A stretch of DNA of 64,000 nucleotides from Morchella semilibera. Taxonomy: Eukaryota; Ascomycota; Pezizomycetes; Pezizales; Morchellaceae. A model generated the notes under the pieces. It did not search any database. It saw only the letters and a program-made list of their open reading frames with translations, and had not been told where the DNA came from. Of this stretch, positions 48,684 to 59,476 are shown one piece after another. The stretch spans positions 558,001 to 622,000 of the forward strand of contig WBVU01000019.1 of NCBI GenBank assembly GCA_009192285.1, in the 5' to 3' direction. A program made the position numbers and the translations under genes. The stretch's first letter is position 1. Each line of letters begins with the position of its first letter.

Positions 48684-51375
48684 ATGAGTACAGACAAGTC
48701 CAGCTCCAAGGCGCCCTCATCTCACACGCCAGCTTTCGACGTGAGTGAAAAGCAACGCATCGATGGGTCAACAGGCTCCAGCTTTGACGATACAAGCAAT
48801 GAGAGCGGACTGGTAGAGGGCGACTATGGTTCACAGGGGGGCCATATCTTCGAAGATGAGAAAGTCGCCACATATTGGAAAGGTGTTTATGAGAATGCGA
48901 AATATGAGGGAAGACATCGTTTTGATCCCTCTTTTAAATGGACCGCCAAGGAGGAAAAACAACTCCTTCGAAAGGTAACCCTATATTACTATTTGTCATC
49001 TGTACTCCCATATTATGCATATACATACTAAACCGGATTTACAATATGTTCTAGATTGATTGGAGGATCATGCTATGGACTTGGGTAATGGCGAATCAGT
49101 CAATTTTACAATTGAAAACCATTAACGTTTGCCACCAGATAATGTTTTGCGCCCTAGACTTGAACCGCAGAAATATAAATCGTGCTATTAGCGACAATTT
49201 GGTAATTATACCCCTCGAGAATGAATACTTCCTAGATCGATGAGAACAGCTAATTATAAACCAAAGCTCGATGATCTTAATATGGATACTAACGATTTCA
49301 ACTATGGACAAACTGTAAGCCAATCTTAACCCTGTTACCCTATAGGTTATCTAACGTGATGTACCCATAGATATTCCTTGTATGCTTTCTATCAGCAGAA
49401 CTTCCCAGTGGTCTCAGTAAGTTTCCTACACCGCTACTAATAACTATCGCGATCCTAACACTAGTCAGTCAGCAAGAAAGTAGGACCCGATAGGTATTTC
49501 CCTGGCTAGCCATGGCATGTATTGGGTAGTACTTACACCCGTACAGATGGATTCCATTTATCATCGTTTGTTGGTCCTTGGTCAGTGCTTCCCAAGCTGG
49601 GCTTTCTTCAAAAACAGGATATTTTGTAGTTCGAGCTCTCCTTGGTCTTTTCATGGGGGGATTTATTCCGTAAGTTACCTAGAAATCTAAAGCACTAGAG
49701 GTTGCTAACATTTTTACGCAGGGATACTGTCTTATATATGACTTATTTCTATGTAAATACTTTACCTTCTTCGTTCTAGGAACTGTTTTTACTAATTACG
49801 CATTTCTCGAGGCAGAAATCCAAAGAGCTGTTAGTTTGCAATTGATAAAGTGCCCTCCCAGGAAATTTTGCTGACGTTTCGTAGGCCAATTCGGTTATCA
49901 TGGTTTTGGACAGCTATCAGTACGTGTAATATCGTTGGCTCATTCCTAGCCGCGGGCATTCTTAAGATGCGCGGGATTCGCGGATGGGGTGGCTGGCAAT
50001 GGCTGTAAGGAGCTTGAAGCCTTTACCTTTGTGAATAAATGGAATTGACCATAATCTTCAGATTCTTGATCGAAGGGACTGTTACGTTTATCATTGGATT
50101 TGCGAGTTGGATGTTGATGCCGCCAGGTATATATTTCCATTTAATAATATTGGATGATATTTATATAGCTAATATAAATCTCAATGGGTTAGGGCCTACA
50201 CAAACGGCAAACTGGGCTAGAGGTAAAGATGGCTGGTTCTCCGAAAAGGAGGAACTTATATTGGTGAATCGGCTTTTGCGCGACGATCCATCTAAGGGTT
50301 TGTAATTGGATTTTGTCAATATTTTGGCCCATACTAACGTACAAATTTAGGCGACATGCATAATAGGCAGGCAGTTGGTCCTCTCGGACTTTTTAAGTCG
50401 CTCAAGGATTATGACCTATGGCCGATGTACATTGTGAGTAACTGAGAATTATACGCATAGTATTCGTGTTAACTAATATATGAATAGCTTGGCTTTATGA
50501 TCTATATTCCCCCACAGCCGCCTGGGACATACTTGTCCTTAACCTTACGCAACCTCGGATTTTCTGTGTTTGAGTCAAATCTCCTGACCATTCCAAGCCA
50601 ATTCTTATTCATGATTAACGTGGGCGCTACCATCCCCAGTCCTTGTTATAAATATTCACTAATTTCTCCAATGGGCTAATAGCTCTTGATAATTTCAAAA
50701 GTAAGTGAGTGGGTAGATGAACGAAGCTTGATATCGTCGATCAGCAATATATGGATATTGCCATGGTTGGTTGCACTTGTGGCCCTGCCTGATGATGCTA
50801 GCCCATGGGTTCGATATGCTTTATTAACGGGGCTACTTTCGTACCCATACTGCCATGCTATCCTGGTTGCCTGGTATGTTCTTCCCGGATCGGTACTTAG
50901 TTATTATCATAGTGTTGACACCAACCCTTAAATCTTAGGAATTCAAGAAACTCAAACACTGTACGCACGAGAGCTGTCAGCGCCGCTTTGTATAATATGT
51001 TTGTTATCACCTCTACAGCTAGAGCTGCTATTCATATATGCTGATGAGATTTTCATAACTAGGTTTGTACAGGCAGGAAATATCGTTGCAACTAATATAT
51101 ATAGAGATGATGATAAGCCACTATGTAGGTCCCCCCTTTATGTTATCCATATGTACACCACTAATAATAGAATAGACCGCAGAGGAAATAAGACCCTTCT
51201 CGGCATATGTTGTGTCAATATTGTACTGTTTTGGATCGTCAAAGGCTACTATATCAAACGAAATGCAAGACGTGCAAGGGTTTGGGAGGCAATGTCAAGG
51301 GGTGAACAGACTGAGTATATCGCAACCACAAAAGATGAGGGTATGAAGAGATTAGACTTTAGATTTGTGCATTAG
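48684..51375 (+). CDS. Dal5-type MFS permease (allantoate/organic-anion family)
   Basis: A plasma-membrane transporter of the anion:cation symporter family, whose known members take up allantoate, vitamins or dipeptides; the substrate here is not known. I place 18 exons and 17 introns within 2.7 kb, giving about 560 residues without any break. The cytosolic N-terminus is about 95 residues. Family landmarks are IDWRIMLWTWIMFCALDLNRRNI (helix 1), ISDNLLDDLN, LPSGLISKKVGPDRWIP (the MFS signature loop), ALLGLFMGGFIPDTVLYMTYFY, KSKELPIRL, GWQWLFLIEGT and a conserved C-terminus (TTKDEGMKRLDFRFVH). One exon is only 14 nt (AAATCCAAAGAGCT, about 49814-49827). It supplies KSKEL, which the family requires at that site. 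The gene is preceded by GATA sites, in line with nitrogen control. Confidence 0.85.
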
Positions 51376-52878
51376 CTAGAGTTTATCCTAGGGGGAGCGC
51401 AGCGATGACTCCGAGAAAGTTTAGAGGTCACCCGTCCTATAAATAATCTTGGTGGAAAAATACATATGTAACTACATGCGCGCTAGCTGTTCTTGCATAT
51501 AAATTGTAGTAGCTACTTAAGTACATATACCTATAATACCGGAGTACCAAAGACGGATACGTGTTGTACCATATAACCATACCAAATACTGCGCTTCTGG
51601 GCTGCCTGTAAATTACATACTTACATGTCTAATGGGCGGTAAATATGTCAAAAGTAATTTTACTGCCGGTGGTATAAGCACTGAATTTCAGTCTTTATGC
51701 ATGCTACTCTCTCTCTCTATATATACTACATGTACCCCGGGGTCTTTAGGGTGATCACCGGTCCGAGGTACATACCTGACTGTTAATGTTTAAGTCTAAA
51801 TAGTTGAACTGTTTAATGGTTTAAACAGTTGAATTGCTTAATTAACTGTTTAAATTATAAATTTAATTAATATATAGACGGTAGTTAAAAAACTATTTAT
51901 GTTAAATAGCCGAACTGTTTAGATAAGTTGTTTAAGTAAAACAATAAAACTGTTTAAGATAAGTTGTTTAAATAAAGCAGTAAAACTGTTTCCATTAACT
52001 GTTTTACTTAAGCAGTTTTGTAGCGACCTATATGGCCTCTTGATTTAAGCATTTTACGACTGTAACTTAAGCAGTTTAATTTAAACAGTTTTATTTATTT
52101 TATAGCTGTTTAATTTAGATAGTTTTATGTTATCTAAGGCTGTTTAATTTAAACAGTATTTTAGCGGTTTAATTGTTTGATCAGATAGTAGCACTAACTA
52201 CAGTACCGGTACTGTATTGCAACGGGCTCAATACACTAGTGTCACCACTACCATCAAAGGTGGCCCCAGTTAATCCTCCCATTTTCGTCTCTAGGTACTA
52301 TATAGTAGCTCTGTCTGATACACGCCATTCGATCTATATAAACCACACGTATCTCACAAGGTGGCCAGTAGCTGCGAAACTCTGGTCCTTTGTCGCCGTT
52401 GCATCACTTTGGGGACGTACCCCCAGGGACATACAGAAAATCACTAATGCCAAAACTTATGACTTACCGCCATATACTTATTAGGCCCGGGAAATACCCA
52501 ATGCCCAAAGAGTGCACTAAGTAAGAGACCTTAGGTATTGGGTTGGATTTTCTCGGCCGAAAGGACTAAAATACTTTCCCAGCTCGTACAGCAAAAATGC
52601 TCTATTAAATTTGTTATATTCGATACCGGGTGGATATGTGGTTTCGAGTGAGATTTCGTGCTGCAGCACCAGTCCCGATCCGGTAAAGATATGTATCTAT
52701 TTATTAGAACCTCTGCCTTACCAGGTTTCCCCGCGCCGCGCGGCAGGCCTAAAGCTACGTCTCCCAGCCTGAGCCCCCGCACCTAACTTCAAAACTACTT
52801 TAATCTATAACCAAGCTGCCCCATAATCATTGGATATTTCTCTAAGCCACCAAATATATCCAAAAACCTCCAGTCACA
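51376..52878. other. intergenic region with AT-rich repeat array
   Basis: No gene is supported. The centre (about 51780-52175) is a degenerate AT-rich array described separately. The flanks include one TACATGTA (near 51729) and an ordinary mixed spacer before the O-methyltransferase gene. A small inverted pair ACCCAATG / TATTGGGT lies at about 52496-52544. Confidence 0.5.
51780..52175. repeat. degenerate array of CTGTTTAA motifs
   Basis: About 400 bp, strongly AT-rich, built from many CTGTTTAA / TTAAACAG motifs in both orientations. Two adjacent copies of a unit of about 39 bp can be read near 51910-51990 (ACTGTTTAAGATAAGTTGTT and the like). Because the core is nearly self-complementary, the array could form many hairpins. 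No open frame runs through it. Confidence 0.6.
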
Positions 52879-54069
52879 ATGTATACCGCCACTGAACTTT
52901 ACCCAAATGCTGAGGTCGGCAATGCTGTGCACGAATATTGCATCGAGCACTCAACACCTGTCCCGAAGCAAATCGATGAACACCGTAATGACACTATCGA
53001 GTGGTCCGCAAAGAGTGGTAGTGATCCGGATATGATGATCAATACCCTGGAGGTATGTCATCAGAACGAGATCTTTCCTGGTGTCTTCTCTTGCGGTGTG
53101 CCCAGTAGAGCATGAGTGTTTTTCTACTCGAGACATGTCCAAGTCTCTATTACTAACCTACGAGCTGTTATATAGGCACAATTTTTGATATTCTTTGCGA
53201 GAGCCCAAGGTGTTAAACGAGGTAAGATTCTTCTAGCCTTGTCTAAGACAATTTGAAGAGGTTTCAAAAAATTCATATCATTACCCCGCACCCTTCTCCT
53301 TTAAGCTCCGATCGGACCATAAACTGACAGATCCAAAAGTTCTCGAAGTCGGGACGTTTACAGGGTACTCAGCGCTTGCTTGGGCCGAGGCCCTGAAAGA
53401 TGAGCCTGAGGCAGAAGTACACATGCCCCGGTTTCAAATTCTTATTTGTGGCACCTCACTAATTGGACCAAGATCATTTGTCTCGATATCCCTGGTAAAT
53501 CTACCGATTTTGCCAAGGAGACCTTTATCAAAACAGGGGTTGATAGGATTGTAAAGCTCATCGAAGGAGATGCCGCAACAACGTGGGGCCCTTGAGAGTG
53601 ACATGGTTTTTCAATACCCTGGATCAAACTTTTGATGGGGTAGTAGTTTTTTTTATATATCGAACCTCTACTAATCTACCATTACCGCTTTCAGCATCGA
53701 GTCTCTTGCAGGTCAGAAATTCGACCTTGTATTCATCGACGCAAACAAAGATGGCTACATATCATGTTTTCACAAAGTTCTTGAGCTTAACTTGTTGGCA
53801 CCAAAGGGTATCATCATTGCAGATAACGCTCTGAAGCGTGGTCTAGTTGCGGATAACTCAGAGCGCAACCCGGCTGCCCTGGAGGAGGGTCAAATGGGAA
53901 ATTATAGGTATTTTTCTTCTTGGTATTGTGGAATGAAATCAAGAGAGGAAACTGATAAAGGGGCCCCAGGTTTATTGATCAGTTCAACAAAGTTGTCAGG
54001 GATGACCCAAGGGTAGAGCAAGTGATACTCCCGGCCTTTGACGGATTGAACTTCATCAGGTTGAAATAG
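52879..54069 (+). CDS. class I SAM-dependent O-methyltransferase (caffeoyl-CoA type)
   Basis: Six exons give about 242 residues with all frames closing. This cation-dependent family methylates catechol-like or CoA-ester substrates; the substrate here is unknown. Motif I is VLEVGTFTGYSALAWA. The acidic loop is IICLDIP. The metal-site segment is FDLVFIDANKDGY, with the second metal ligands in IIADNALKRG. The C-terminal part, FIDQFNKVVRDDPRVEQVILPAFDG, matches the family ending. Introns follow INTLE, VKR, EAE, GDAAT and GNYR, each with a plausible acceptor; the donor GTGGGG after GDAA is unusual but gives the expected frame. The usual length is 220-250 residues. The neighbour upstream is a permease on the same strand, but I see no other biosynthetic gene, so a cluster is not claimed. 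Confidence 0.85.
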
Positions 54070-56852
54070 GCCGTAATATTGTCAGTTGATCGCGTAAAGG
54101 CCCTGGCATGTCGTCTGGGCTAGGCAACATTGACCTGTGTAGCTACATACTATCATACAATAAACACGAATGAAACGTTAATATATTTCAATAGTAGATG
54201 CGTAAAAATCTCTGCTACAATGGTATATGTAATGTTCCAGAATACGGATTATATAAGCGCGTGAACATTTACAACACACTAATAACCTTACCAAAGCAAA
54301 ATCTTATCCTTTTACCACACACTAGTGGTAGTCTTAAGGTGAGCAGCAAGCAATCCATAGGGGATGATCACGAGGCTAGGCAGTGGTACACATTATGTAA
54401 GTAGCTCTTGATAACCATACTTCCACAGACGATTTGGCCAATCCCTGTTCTCAGGTTTTGAGCTCAAAATTGGATTTCCACACCAAAAACTGCCGCCAAG
54501 AACTACTTTAGGCATTTAGATTCAGAGGTTGCTGGCCAAATCGCTCTAAAGTTTTACAAATTGCCAAGCTCATCGATGACCCCCTCTCGGGCGACAATTC
54601 CTACCCGCGCTCCATAATAGCCAGATCGCATACCTATCGAAGCCTATGCTGTACACCGCATTCCATTACGCAGCGCTTGATCAGATGGATTCCCTAACAT
54701 CACCATGTTCGCCCGCTGTGCGGTGCACGGGGGGACATTCCCCAATATTAACAATGATTATTCGTTAGCCATGGCATGTAAAGACTAGTTCGGCCACCCT
54801 GGCATGATCTTCTGCCTCTTGTCTCCCTTCTTCCCCTTCTCTCTTTTGGTCTTCAAAGGACTGACTTCTCTTGAGATCTTTGGACCCTAGCGGGCCTGCT
54901 AGTCCTGACGACCATGATGACACCAGGGCGGTCTTCAGAATCTTGCCCTTGAACGGGTAATCATCTAGATGTCGATAGAGGGAAGACGGTGTACAACAAT
55001 CTCCCCCTAAGGGAGGGTAAAGGCATAGTTTCCCTCAGCATGCAGTGGCGGAAAATGTTGTGACACCCCCCCCCCCCATATTGGCAGGGGAACTGGGGGG
55101 GTATAAGCTATGACGCTGGGGCCGCCTTTTCAATTGGCACAGATCGGATGCGGAGGGGGGAGTAGAGAGAAAGATGAAGAGAAACGTCGACGTGTTATAT
55201 ATGGAAATGGCACTAATATAACCTGGAGGCATCGGTGATATAACGGTGATAATTTCAGTGCACCTAGTGTGTTGGGATGGATGGGATTTGGGGGGTCCGA
55301 AGACCATGCTTGTGCACCGAGGGGATGAGGGATGAGGGAAGTTTAAGGGGGGAGGAGATACTCTCCATCGGATTCCGGGGGGGGAGGGGCTTTTCGGCGT
55401 TTGCTTTAGATAAAAGGTCTGTGGAGGTACCTGCAAGCGCTGATAACATGGTTCTCGTGGCCACCTGAATAGACCCGAGTTAATAAAGTTGCGTGTCAGG
55501 CTGAAGCGAAGCGTTTGCTGTAATGAAGACGTGGCGTGAACAGCGTCGTCTGCTGTAGGCAGGGATATATATGGAGTAGGCGAATGGACGGTTTAGAAGT
55601 GGAATTTTACTTTTTGCTCTGAGTGCGGCGTACATAACTGTTGGAGTTGCTGCATACATGTAGTATTGTCAAATTTGGGTGTGTGTGTTTTGCAGCATTG
55701 AGACTCATCGGGCGGTATGGGGGGGATAAACCGAGTGATTGGAAGTGATGAACCACGAAAAGCGAGTGACTGTTTGTGACTTCAGGGATAATAATGTATG
55801 CATGCTTGCAACAGAACACAAGCTTCCTTTGACCCCCCTCCATCCCTCCCCTTGCGGCCCGATCGGGAGCGTCTCCCGCCCACACTAGTACTCGCTTCAA
55901 CACAAGCGCGGCGGTTAACTCTATTTGTTTTTGAGAAATTGCTTGTGTGTCGTGAGTAGGAAAAAAGGCTGTAGAGAATTTTCATGCACACACACACACA
56001 AGGAGAAAGAAGCAGGGGCAACTCCCCTCCCCCCCTCCAGCTGACGTCAAATGGGACTCATCTGTTCTACTCTATAATATGCGGGGAGGGGTTGAGTAAT
56101 CCAGGCAGTACCGGGGTGTAAGGGTAAGTACTGAGACGCCCACTTTAGGGAATTTTAAAAAGTGAGGGCCTGCAAAAGGATCTGGTTGGGCAGATGATAT
56201 AATTTTTTTAAAAAAATAACACTTGGCAGCCAAGCAGGTATTTGGATAGTGTGCCCCGCAGTTCTCACAACACAACCTCCTCAACCTCTTTTCTACTCTT
56301 ATTTTTTTTGAACTTCACCAAAATGCTTTTTGATGACTACAAATCACTATTCAGATGAAGCTGAGATTGAGCGCTATTCAGCAGTTATTTTTTTGTATTT
56401 TTAGGAAAATATTTAGATTTTTTAAATGAAAATATGTGAAGTGTCTCCGTACTTCTTTCCCTCATACAAATCTTGCAGCCAAGGCCAAAATTCATTGGAT
56501 GCTTTTGGTTGCCACACATGGCGCCCATACAAATTTACCCAATCAATCCAGGTGTCTCGGTATTTAAGGTGCACACCCGGTACTCTGCAATTCTGATGGG
56601 GCCTGAGGAGGGTGCTGCTGCTTGCTGCATGGGTTGCATGGCACCGGGTCGACAGTCCTTCATATAGAACTAGAAATAGAAATAGAGTGGACAATACATA
56701 GAGTGAGTGCCTGTACCCTGACTCCTTGTTTGAGTAACATATGTGCTTAACTACAGTACTGTATCTAGTTCACGTTTTATTTCAATCTGCACTGCATATC
56801 GGTCTTCTCTACCAGGTGTCTTTCCGCGAATAGGCTTCCCCACAACGTCCCA

Positions 56853-56925
56853 GACAGAGAGAGAGAGAAAGAGAGACAGACAGACAGAAAGAAAGAAAGA
56901 CAAACGGAAAGACACTGACTGACAG
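56853..56925. repeat. GAGA/GACA/GAAA microsatellite
   Basis: A run of AGAGAGAGAGAAAGAGAG followed by ACAG and GAAA units (CAGACAGACAGAAAGAAAG) spans about 70 bp. It is a simple-sequence repeat without coding sense. Confidence 0.8.
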
Positions 56926-57205
56926 ACACCGGGCACCTTTCCATTATTATCAACATTACATAGGTGTGCTTTACTGCTACTTACTGAGCTAACAGCAGAT
57001 CCTCGCCCACACTTCTTCCACACTTCCACACTTCCACACCCCCCCCCCCGTCATCAATACATAATCTCACCCTTCTTCCTCGCTTTCCTTCTCTCCCTCT
57101 TCTTCCTTCTCCTCCACTACACGAAATAAAAACCATCGCTTACAGACTCTCCCACAAAGCAAACAACATACACCAACATCCCCCCAAACTAACAAAACGT
57201 TTCTC

Positions 57206-57301
57206 ATGGAAGTTTCGCCTACACTACATCTTTCCGACGCTATCGTTTCAAATATTTCACCTTTCTTGCTTCTACTGCTGTCCGTCGCACTACGCCCCTG
57301 A
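57206..57301 (+). promoter_or_regulatory. 31-codon upstream ORF in the kinase leader
   Basis: The ATG at 57206 opens 31 codons (begins MEVSPTLHLSDAIV, ends LLLLLSVALRP) that close with TGA at 57299-57301, about 350 bases before the kinase ATG. The surrounding pyrimidine-rich leader is typical of fungal 5' UTRs. If transcribed, this frame could damp translation of the kinase. Transcript limits are not known from the sequence. Confidence 0.3.
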
Positions 57302-57649
57302 ATAAGAAGAAGAACAAGAAGAGGTAAAGAGAGAGAGAGAGGAGAGAAGAAAGAAAGCCACTATTTTTTTTTTCTTGAGAGGATCTTGGACCAGGCAAAA
57401 AAAAAAAAACGCCTGCTTTGATCTGGCATCGCAGCAAGATTTCCGATCTCTAGATTTCACATACTCCACCTACAAGCATACTCGCATCACACCACCCACA
57501 CCCACCGCTACTGCCGTTTCACAAAAAAATATAAAAAATTAAATTCCCCCGCGAATTAACCCTTTCTTGATATCACCCCCTGTCACCCACGTGCAGAGCC
57601 CCAAGAAAAAAAAAAGCACTCACAAGCAGTCACGGATACAACCGGCACT

Positions 57650-59476
57650 ATGACCAAATCTTCCTTCTCTCCCGGAGAAAACACCCCGCGCGGCCGACCA
57701 GGCCTGATTGCTCCATCTGCCCCCGCACTCGTTGTGCCTGCAAACTTCGATGTCAAGCCGATCTACGGATTTGGAGGTGGGCGCCGCCGGGCCTCGATCA
57801 CCGCGGCGGCAAATGGCGACACCGCCGGGAGTGTTCATACACTTGCTAGCGTGGTGAAGGCTTCCCCGGCCCCTGGAGGTCTCAGTCAGTTGTTTGCGCA
57901 CTCGGAGGTATCCTCGCGTGCAACCAGTCGGGCCCCCAGCCGGGCCCCCAGCCGGGCGCCCAGTGATGATGAGCGCGCACAGAAGACTACCGCTAGCGCC
58001 GGCGGCAAGAAGAAGAAAAACAAGAAGGGCAAGAACGCCGCGAAGAAGAATCAGATCCACGACCTGAGCAAGTTTGATGCCGACTTTGAGACCCCGAAGA
58101 AGGGCGCTGGCAAGACCCAAGGTGATGAATGGAGTAAGCTGGGTGGGTTCGCGGAGCCCGATTGGACATTCATGAAGCGCCCAGTCACGGCTACCTCCTC
58201 AACATGCTCGTCGAGGTCCTCGTCGCCCCCACGCCCCAGCGGTCTCTCGTCGCTTCTCTCCCAGGCGCACCCGGGCGACCTCGTCTCCGTTGTCTGCAGT
58301 AGCGACACTTCGGTTTCCTCTGAGGCCGGCGATATCGCTCCTCCGGAGACCTACGAGGTGGCCCTCGACGAGGACTATGTCGCGCCGTCTGCCGCCGCAG
58401 TCCCGCGCAAGATGCACGCGGACGACTTTCAGCAGCTGCGCTGTCTCGGAAAGGGCACCTATGGCACCGTGATCCTTGTGCGCCACAAGGAAACCGGAAA
58501 GTTGTATGCCCAGAAACAGCTCAAGAAGGCCTCTCTCGTCGTCCATAAGAAGATGGTCGAGCAGACACAGACCGAGCGCGCGATCCTCGAGTCTGTTAAC
58601 CACCCGTTTGTGGTTAAGCTCTACTACGCCTTTCAAGACCACGAGAAGCTCTACCTCATCCTCGAGTATGCTCAGGGCGGCGAGCTCTTCCTCCACCTCT
58701 CGCAGCAGAACATGCTTCCCGAGTCTACGGCAGTCTTCTACCTCGCGCAGCTTGTCCTGGCACTCTCGCACCTGCACCTCAACGTCGGCGTCGTCTACCG
58801 CGACCTCAAACCCGAGAACTGCCTCCTCGACCACACCGGGAACCTCCTCCTGACCGACTTTGGCCTCAGCAAAGTCAAGACGGACGACAGCGCGTGCCGC
58901 AGCTTTCTGGGCACACCCGAATACATGGCGCCCGAGGTGCTCCAGGGCAACGGCGAGAAGGAGTACGGCTGCGAAGTCGACTGGTGGGGCGTCGGCGCCC
59001 TTGCCTGCGACCTCATGACCGGCTACCCGCCCTTCCGTGGAAACAGCCACAAGAAGGTCGCAGAGCGCATCCAGAAGCAGAAGCTGTCGCTCCCGTACTT
59101 CCTTAGCGCAGAGGCGAAGGACCTCATCACGAGGCTCCTCAGGAAGGACCCGACAAAGAGGTTGGGGTATAATATGCCGAAGGACCTGGCGACCATCAAG
59201 GCGCATAGGTTCTTTCGCAAGATTGATTGGGAGGCGCTGGAGCGGAGGGAGCTCGCGCCTCCCATCGTTCCGTTCATTACCGAGCCAGAGCTCGCGGAGA
59301 ATTTCAGTGCGGAGTTTACGGGGTTGGGTTTGTCGCCGCCGGTGGTGGGGGGCATGGGCATGCGGTGCGTGGGGAAGGGGGCGGCAGTCAGAGGGGAAGG
59401 GGTGGAGGAGGACCCGTTTGGGGGGTTTAGCTTTGTAGCGAGTAGGAGTGTGTTGGATGCGTATGGGAGGGAGTAG
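57650..59476 (+). CDS. AGC-family Ser/Thr kinase, S6K type (Psk1/Ypk3-like)
   Basis: An intronless gene of 608 residues. S. pombe Psk1 and yeast Ypk3, the closest types I recall, phosphorylate ribosomal protein S6 downstream of TORC1. The N-terminal 250 residues are Ser/Ala/Lys-rich, with a triple SRAPSRAPSRAPS repeat (about residue 93) and a poly-Lys stretch. The kinase domain runs from about residue 258 to 530: glycine loop LGKGTYGTV, lysine in LYAQKQLKK, catalytic loop YRDLKPENC, DFGLSK, activation segment SFLGTPEYMAPE, and DWWGVGALACDLMTGYPPF. The AGC tail has PPIVPFITEPE, a turn-motif-like LSPP and the hydrophobic motif FGGFSFV (S about 594) near the end. Third positions are strikingly G/C-rich, unlike the other genes here; this also creates long meaningless frames on the other strand. 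Confidence 0.9.
   Translation: MTKSSFSPGENTPRGRPGLIAPSAPALVVPANFDVKPIYGFGGGRRRASITAAANGDTAGSVHTLASVVKASPAPGGLSQLFAHSEVSSRATSRAPSRAPSRAPSDDERAQKTTASAGGKKKKNKKGKNAAKKNQIHDLSKFDADFETPKKGAGKTQGDEWSKLGGFAEPDWTFMKRPVTATSSTCSSRSSSPPRPSGLSSLLSQAHPGDLVSVVCSSDTSVSSEAGDIAPPETYEVALDEDYVAPSAAAVPRKMHADDFQQLRCLGKGTYGTVILVRHKETGKLYAQKQLKKASLVVHKKMVEQTQTERAILESVNHPFVVKLYYAFQDHEKLYLILEYAQGGELFLHLSQQNMLPESTAVFYLAQLVLALSHLHLNVGVVYRDLKPENCLLDHTGNLLLTDFGLSKVKTDDSACRSFLGTPEYMAPEVLQGNGEKEYGCEVDWWGVGALACDLMTGYPPFRGNSHKKVAERIQKQKLSLPYFLSAEAKDLITRLLRKDPTKRLGYNMPKDLATIKAHRFFRKIDWEALERRELAPPIVPFITEPELAENFSAEFTGLGLSPPVVGGMGMRCVGKGAAVRGEGVEEDPFGGFSFVASRSVLDAYGRE

Larger units (their letters stand above)
54070..57649. other. 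intergenic region with low-complexity tracts
   Basis: No gene is supported in this 3.6-kb stretch. It contains a C12 run (55066-55077), a CA microsatellite near 55986-56000, a GAGA/GACA/GAAA microsatellite at about 56853-56925, a C10 run (57040-57049) and pyrimidine-rich sequence from 57050 on. The last part is probably the leader of the AGC kinase gene and holds a 31-codon upstream frame (57206-57301). The stretch 54700-55010 has a weak retroelement-like look, discussed under rejected items. Confidence 0.5.

Noticed and set aside
48684-54069. Permease plus O-methyltransferase as a biosynthetic cluster
   Set aside because: The two genes are neighbours on one strand, but there is no backbone enzyme, oxidase or regulator nearby, and the permease belongs to a nitrogen-uptake family.
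54700-55010. Possible scrap of an LTR retroelement on the minus strand
   Set aside because: A purine-rich tract followed by TGTTG near 55003 resembles a polypurine tract and LTR start. No paired repeat, reverse transcriptase, integrase or target duplication is visible, so the family cannot be supported.
58199-59206. 335-codon open frame antisense to the kinase
   Set aside because: It mirrors the conserved kinase domain and exists because third positions are G/C-rich and stop codons are rare on the other strand. The predicted protein has no family resemblance.
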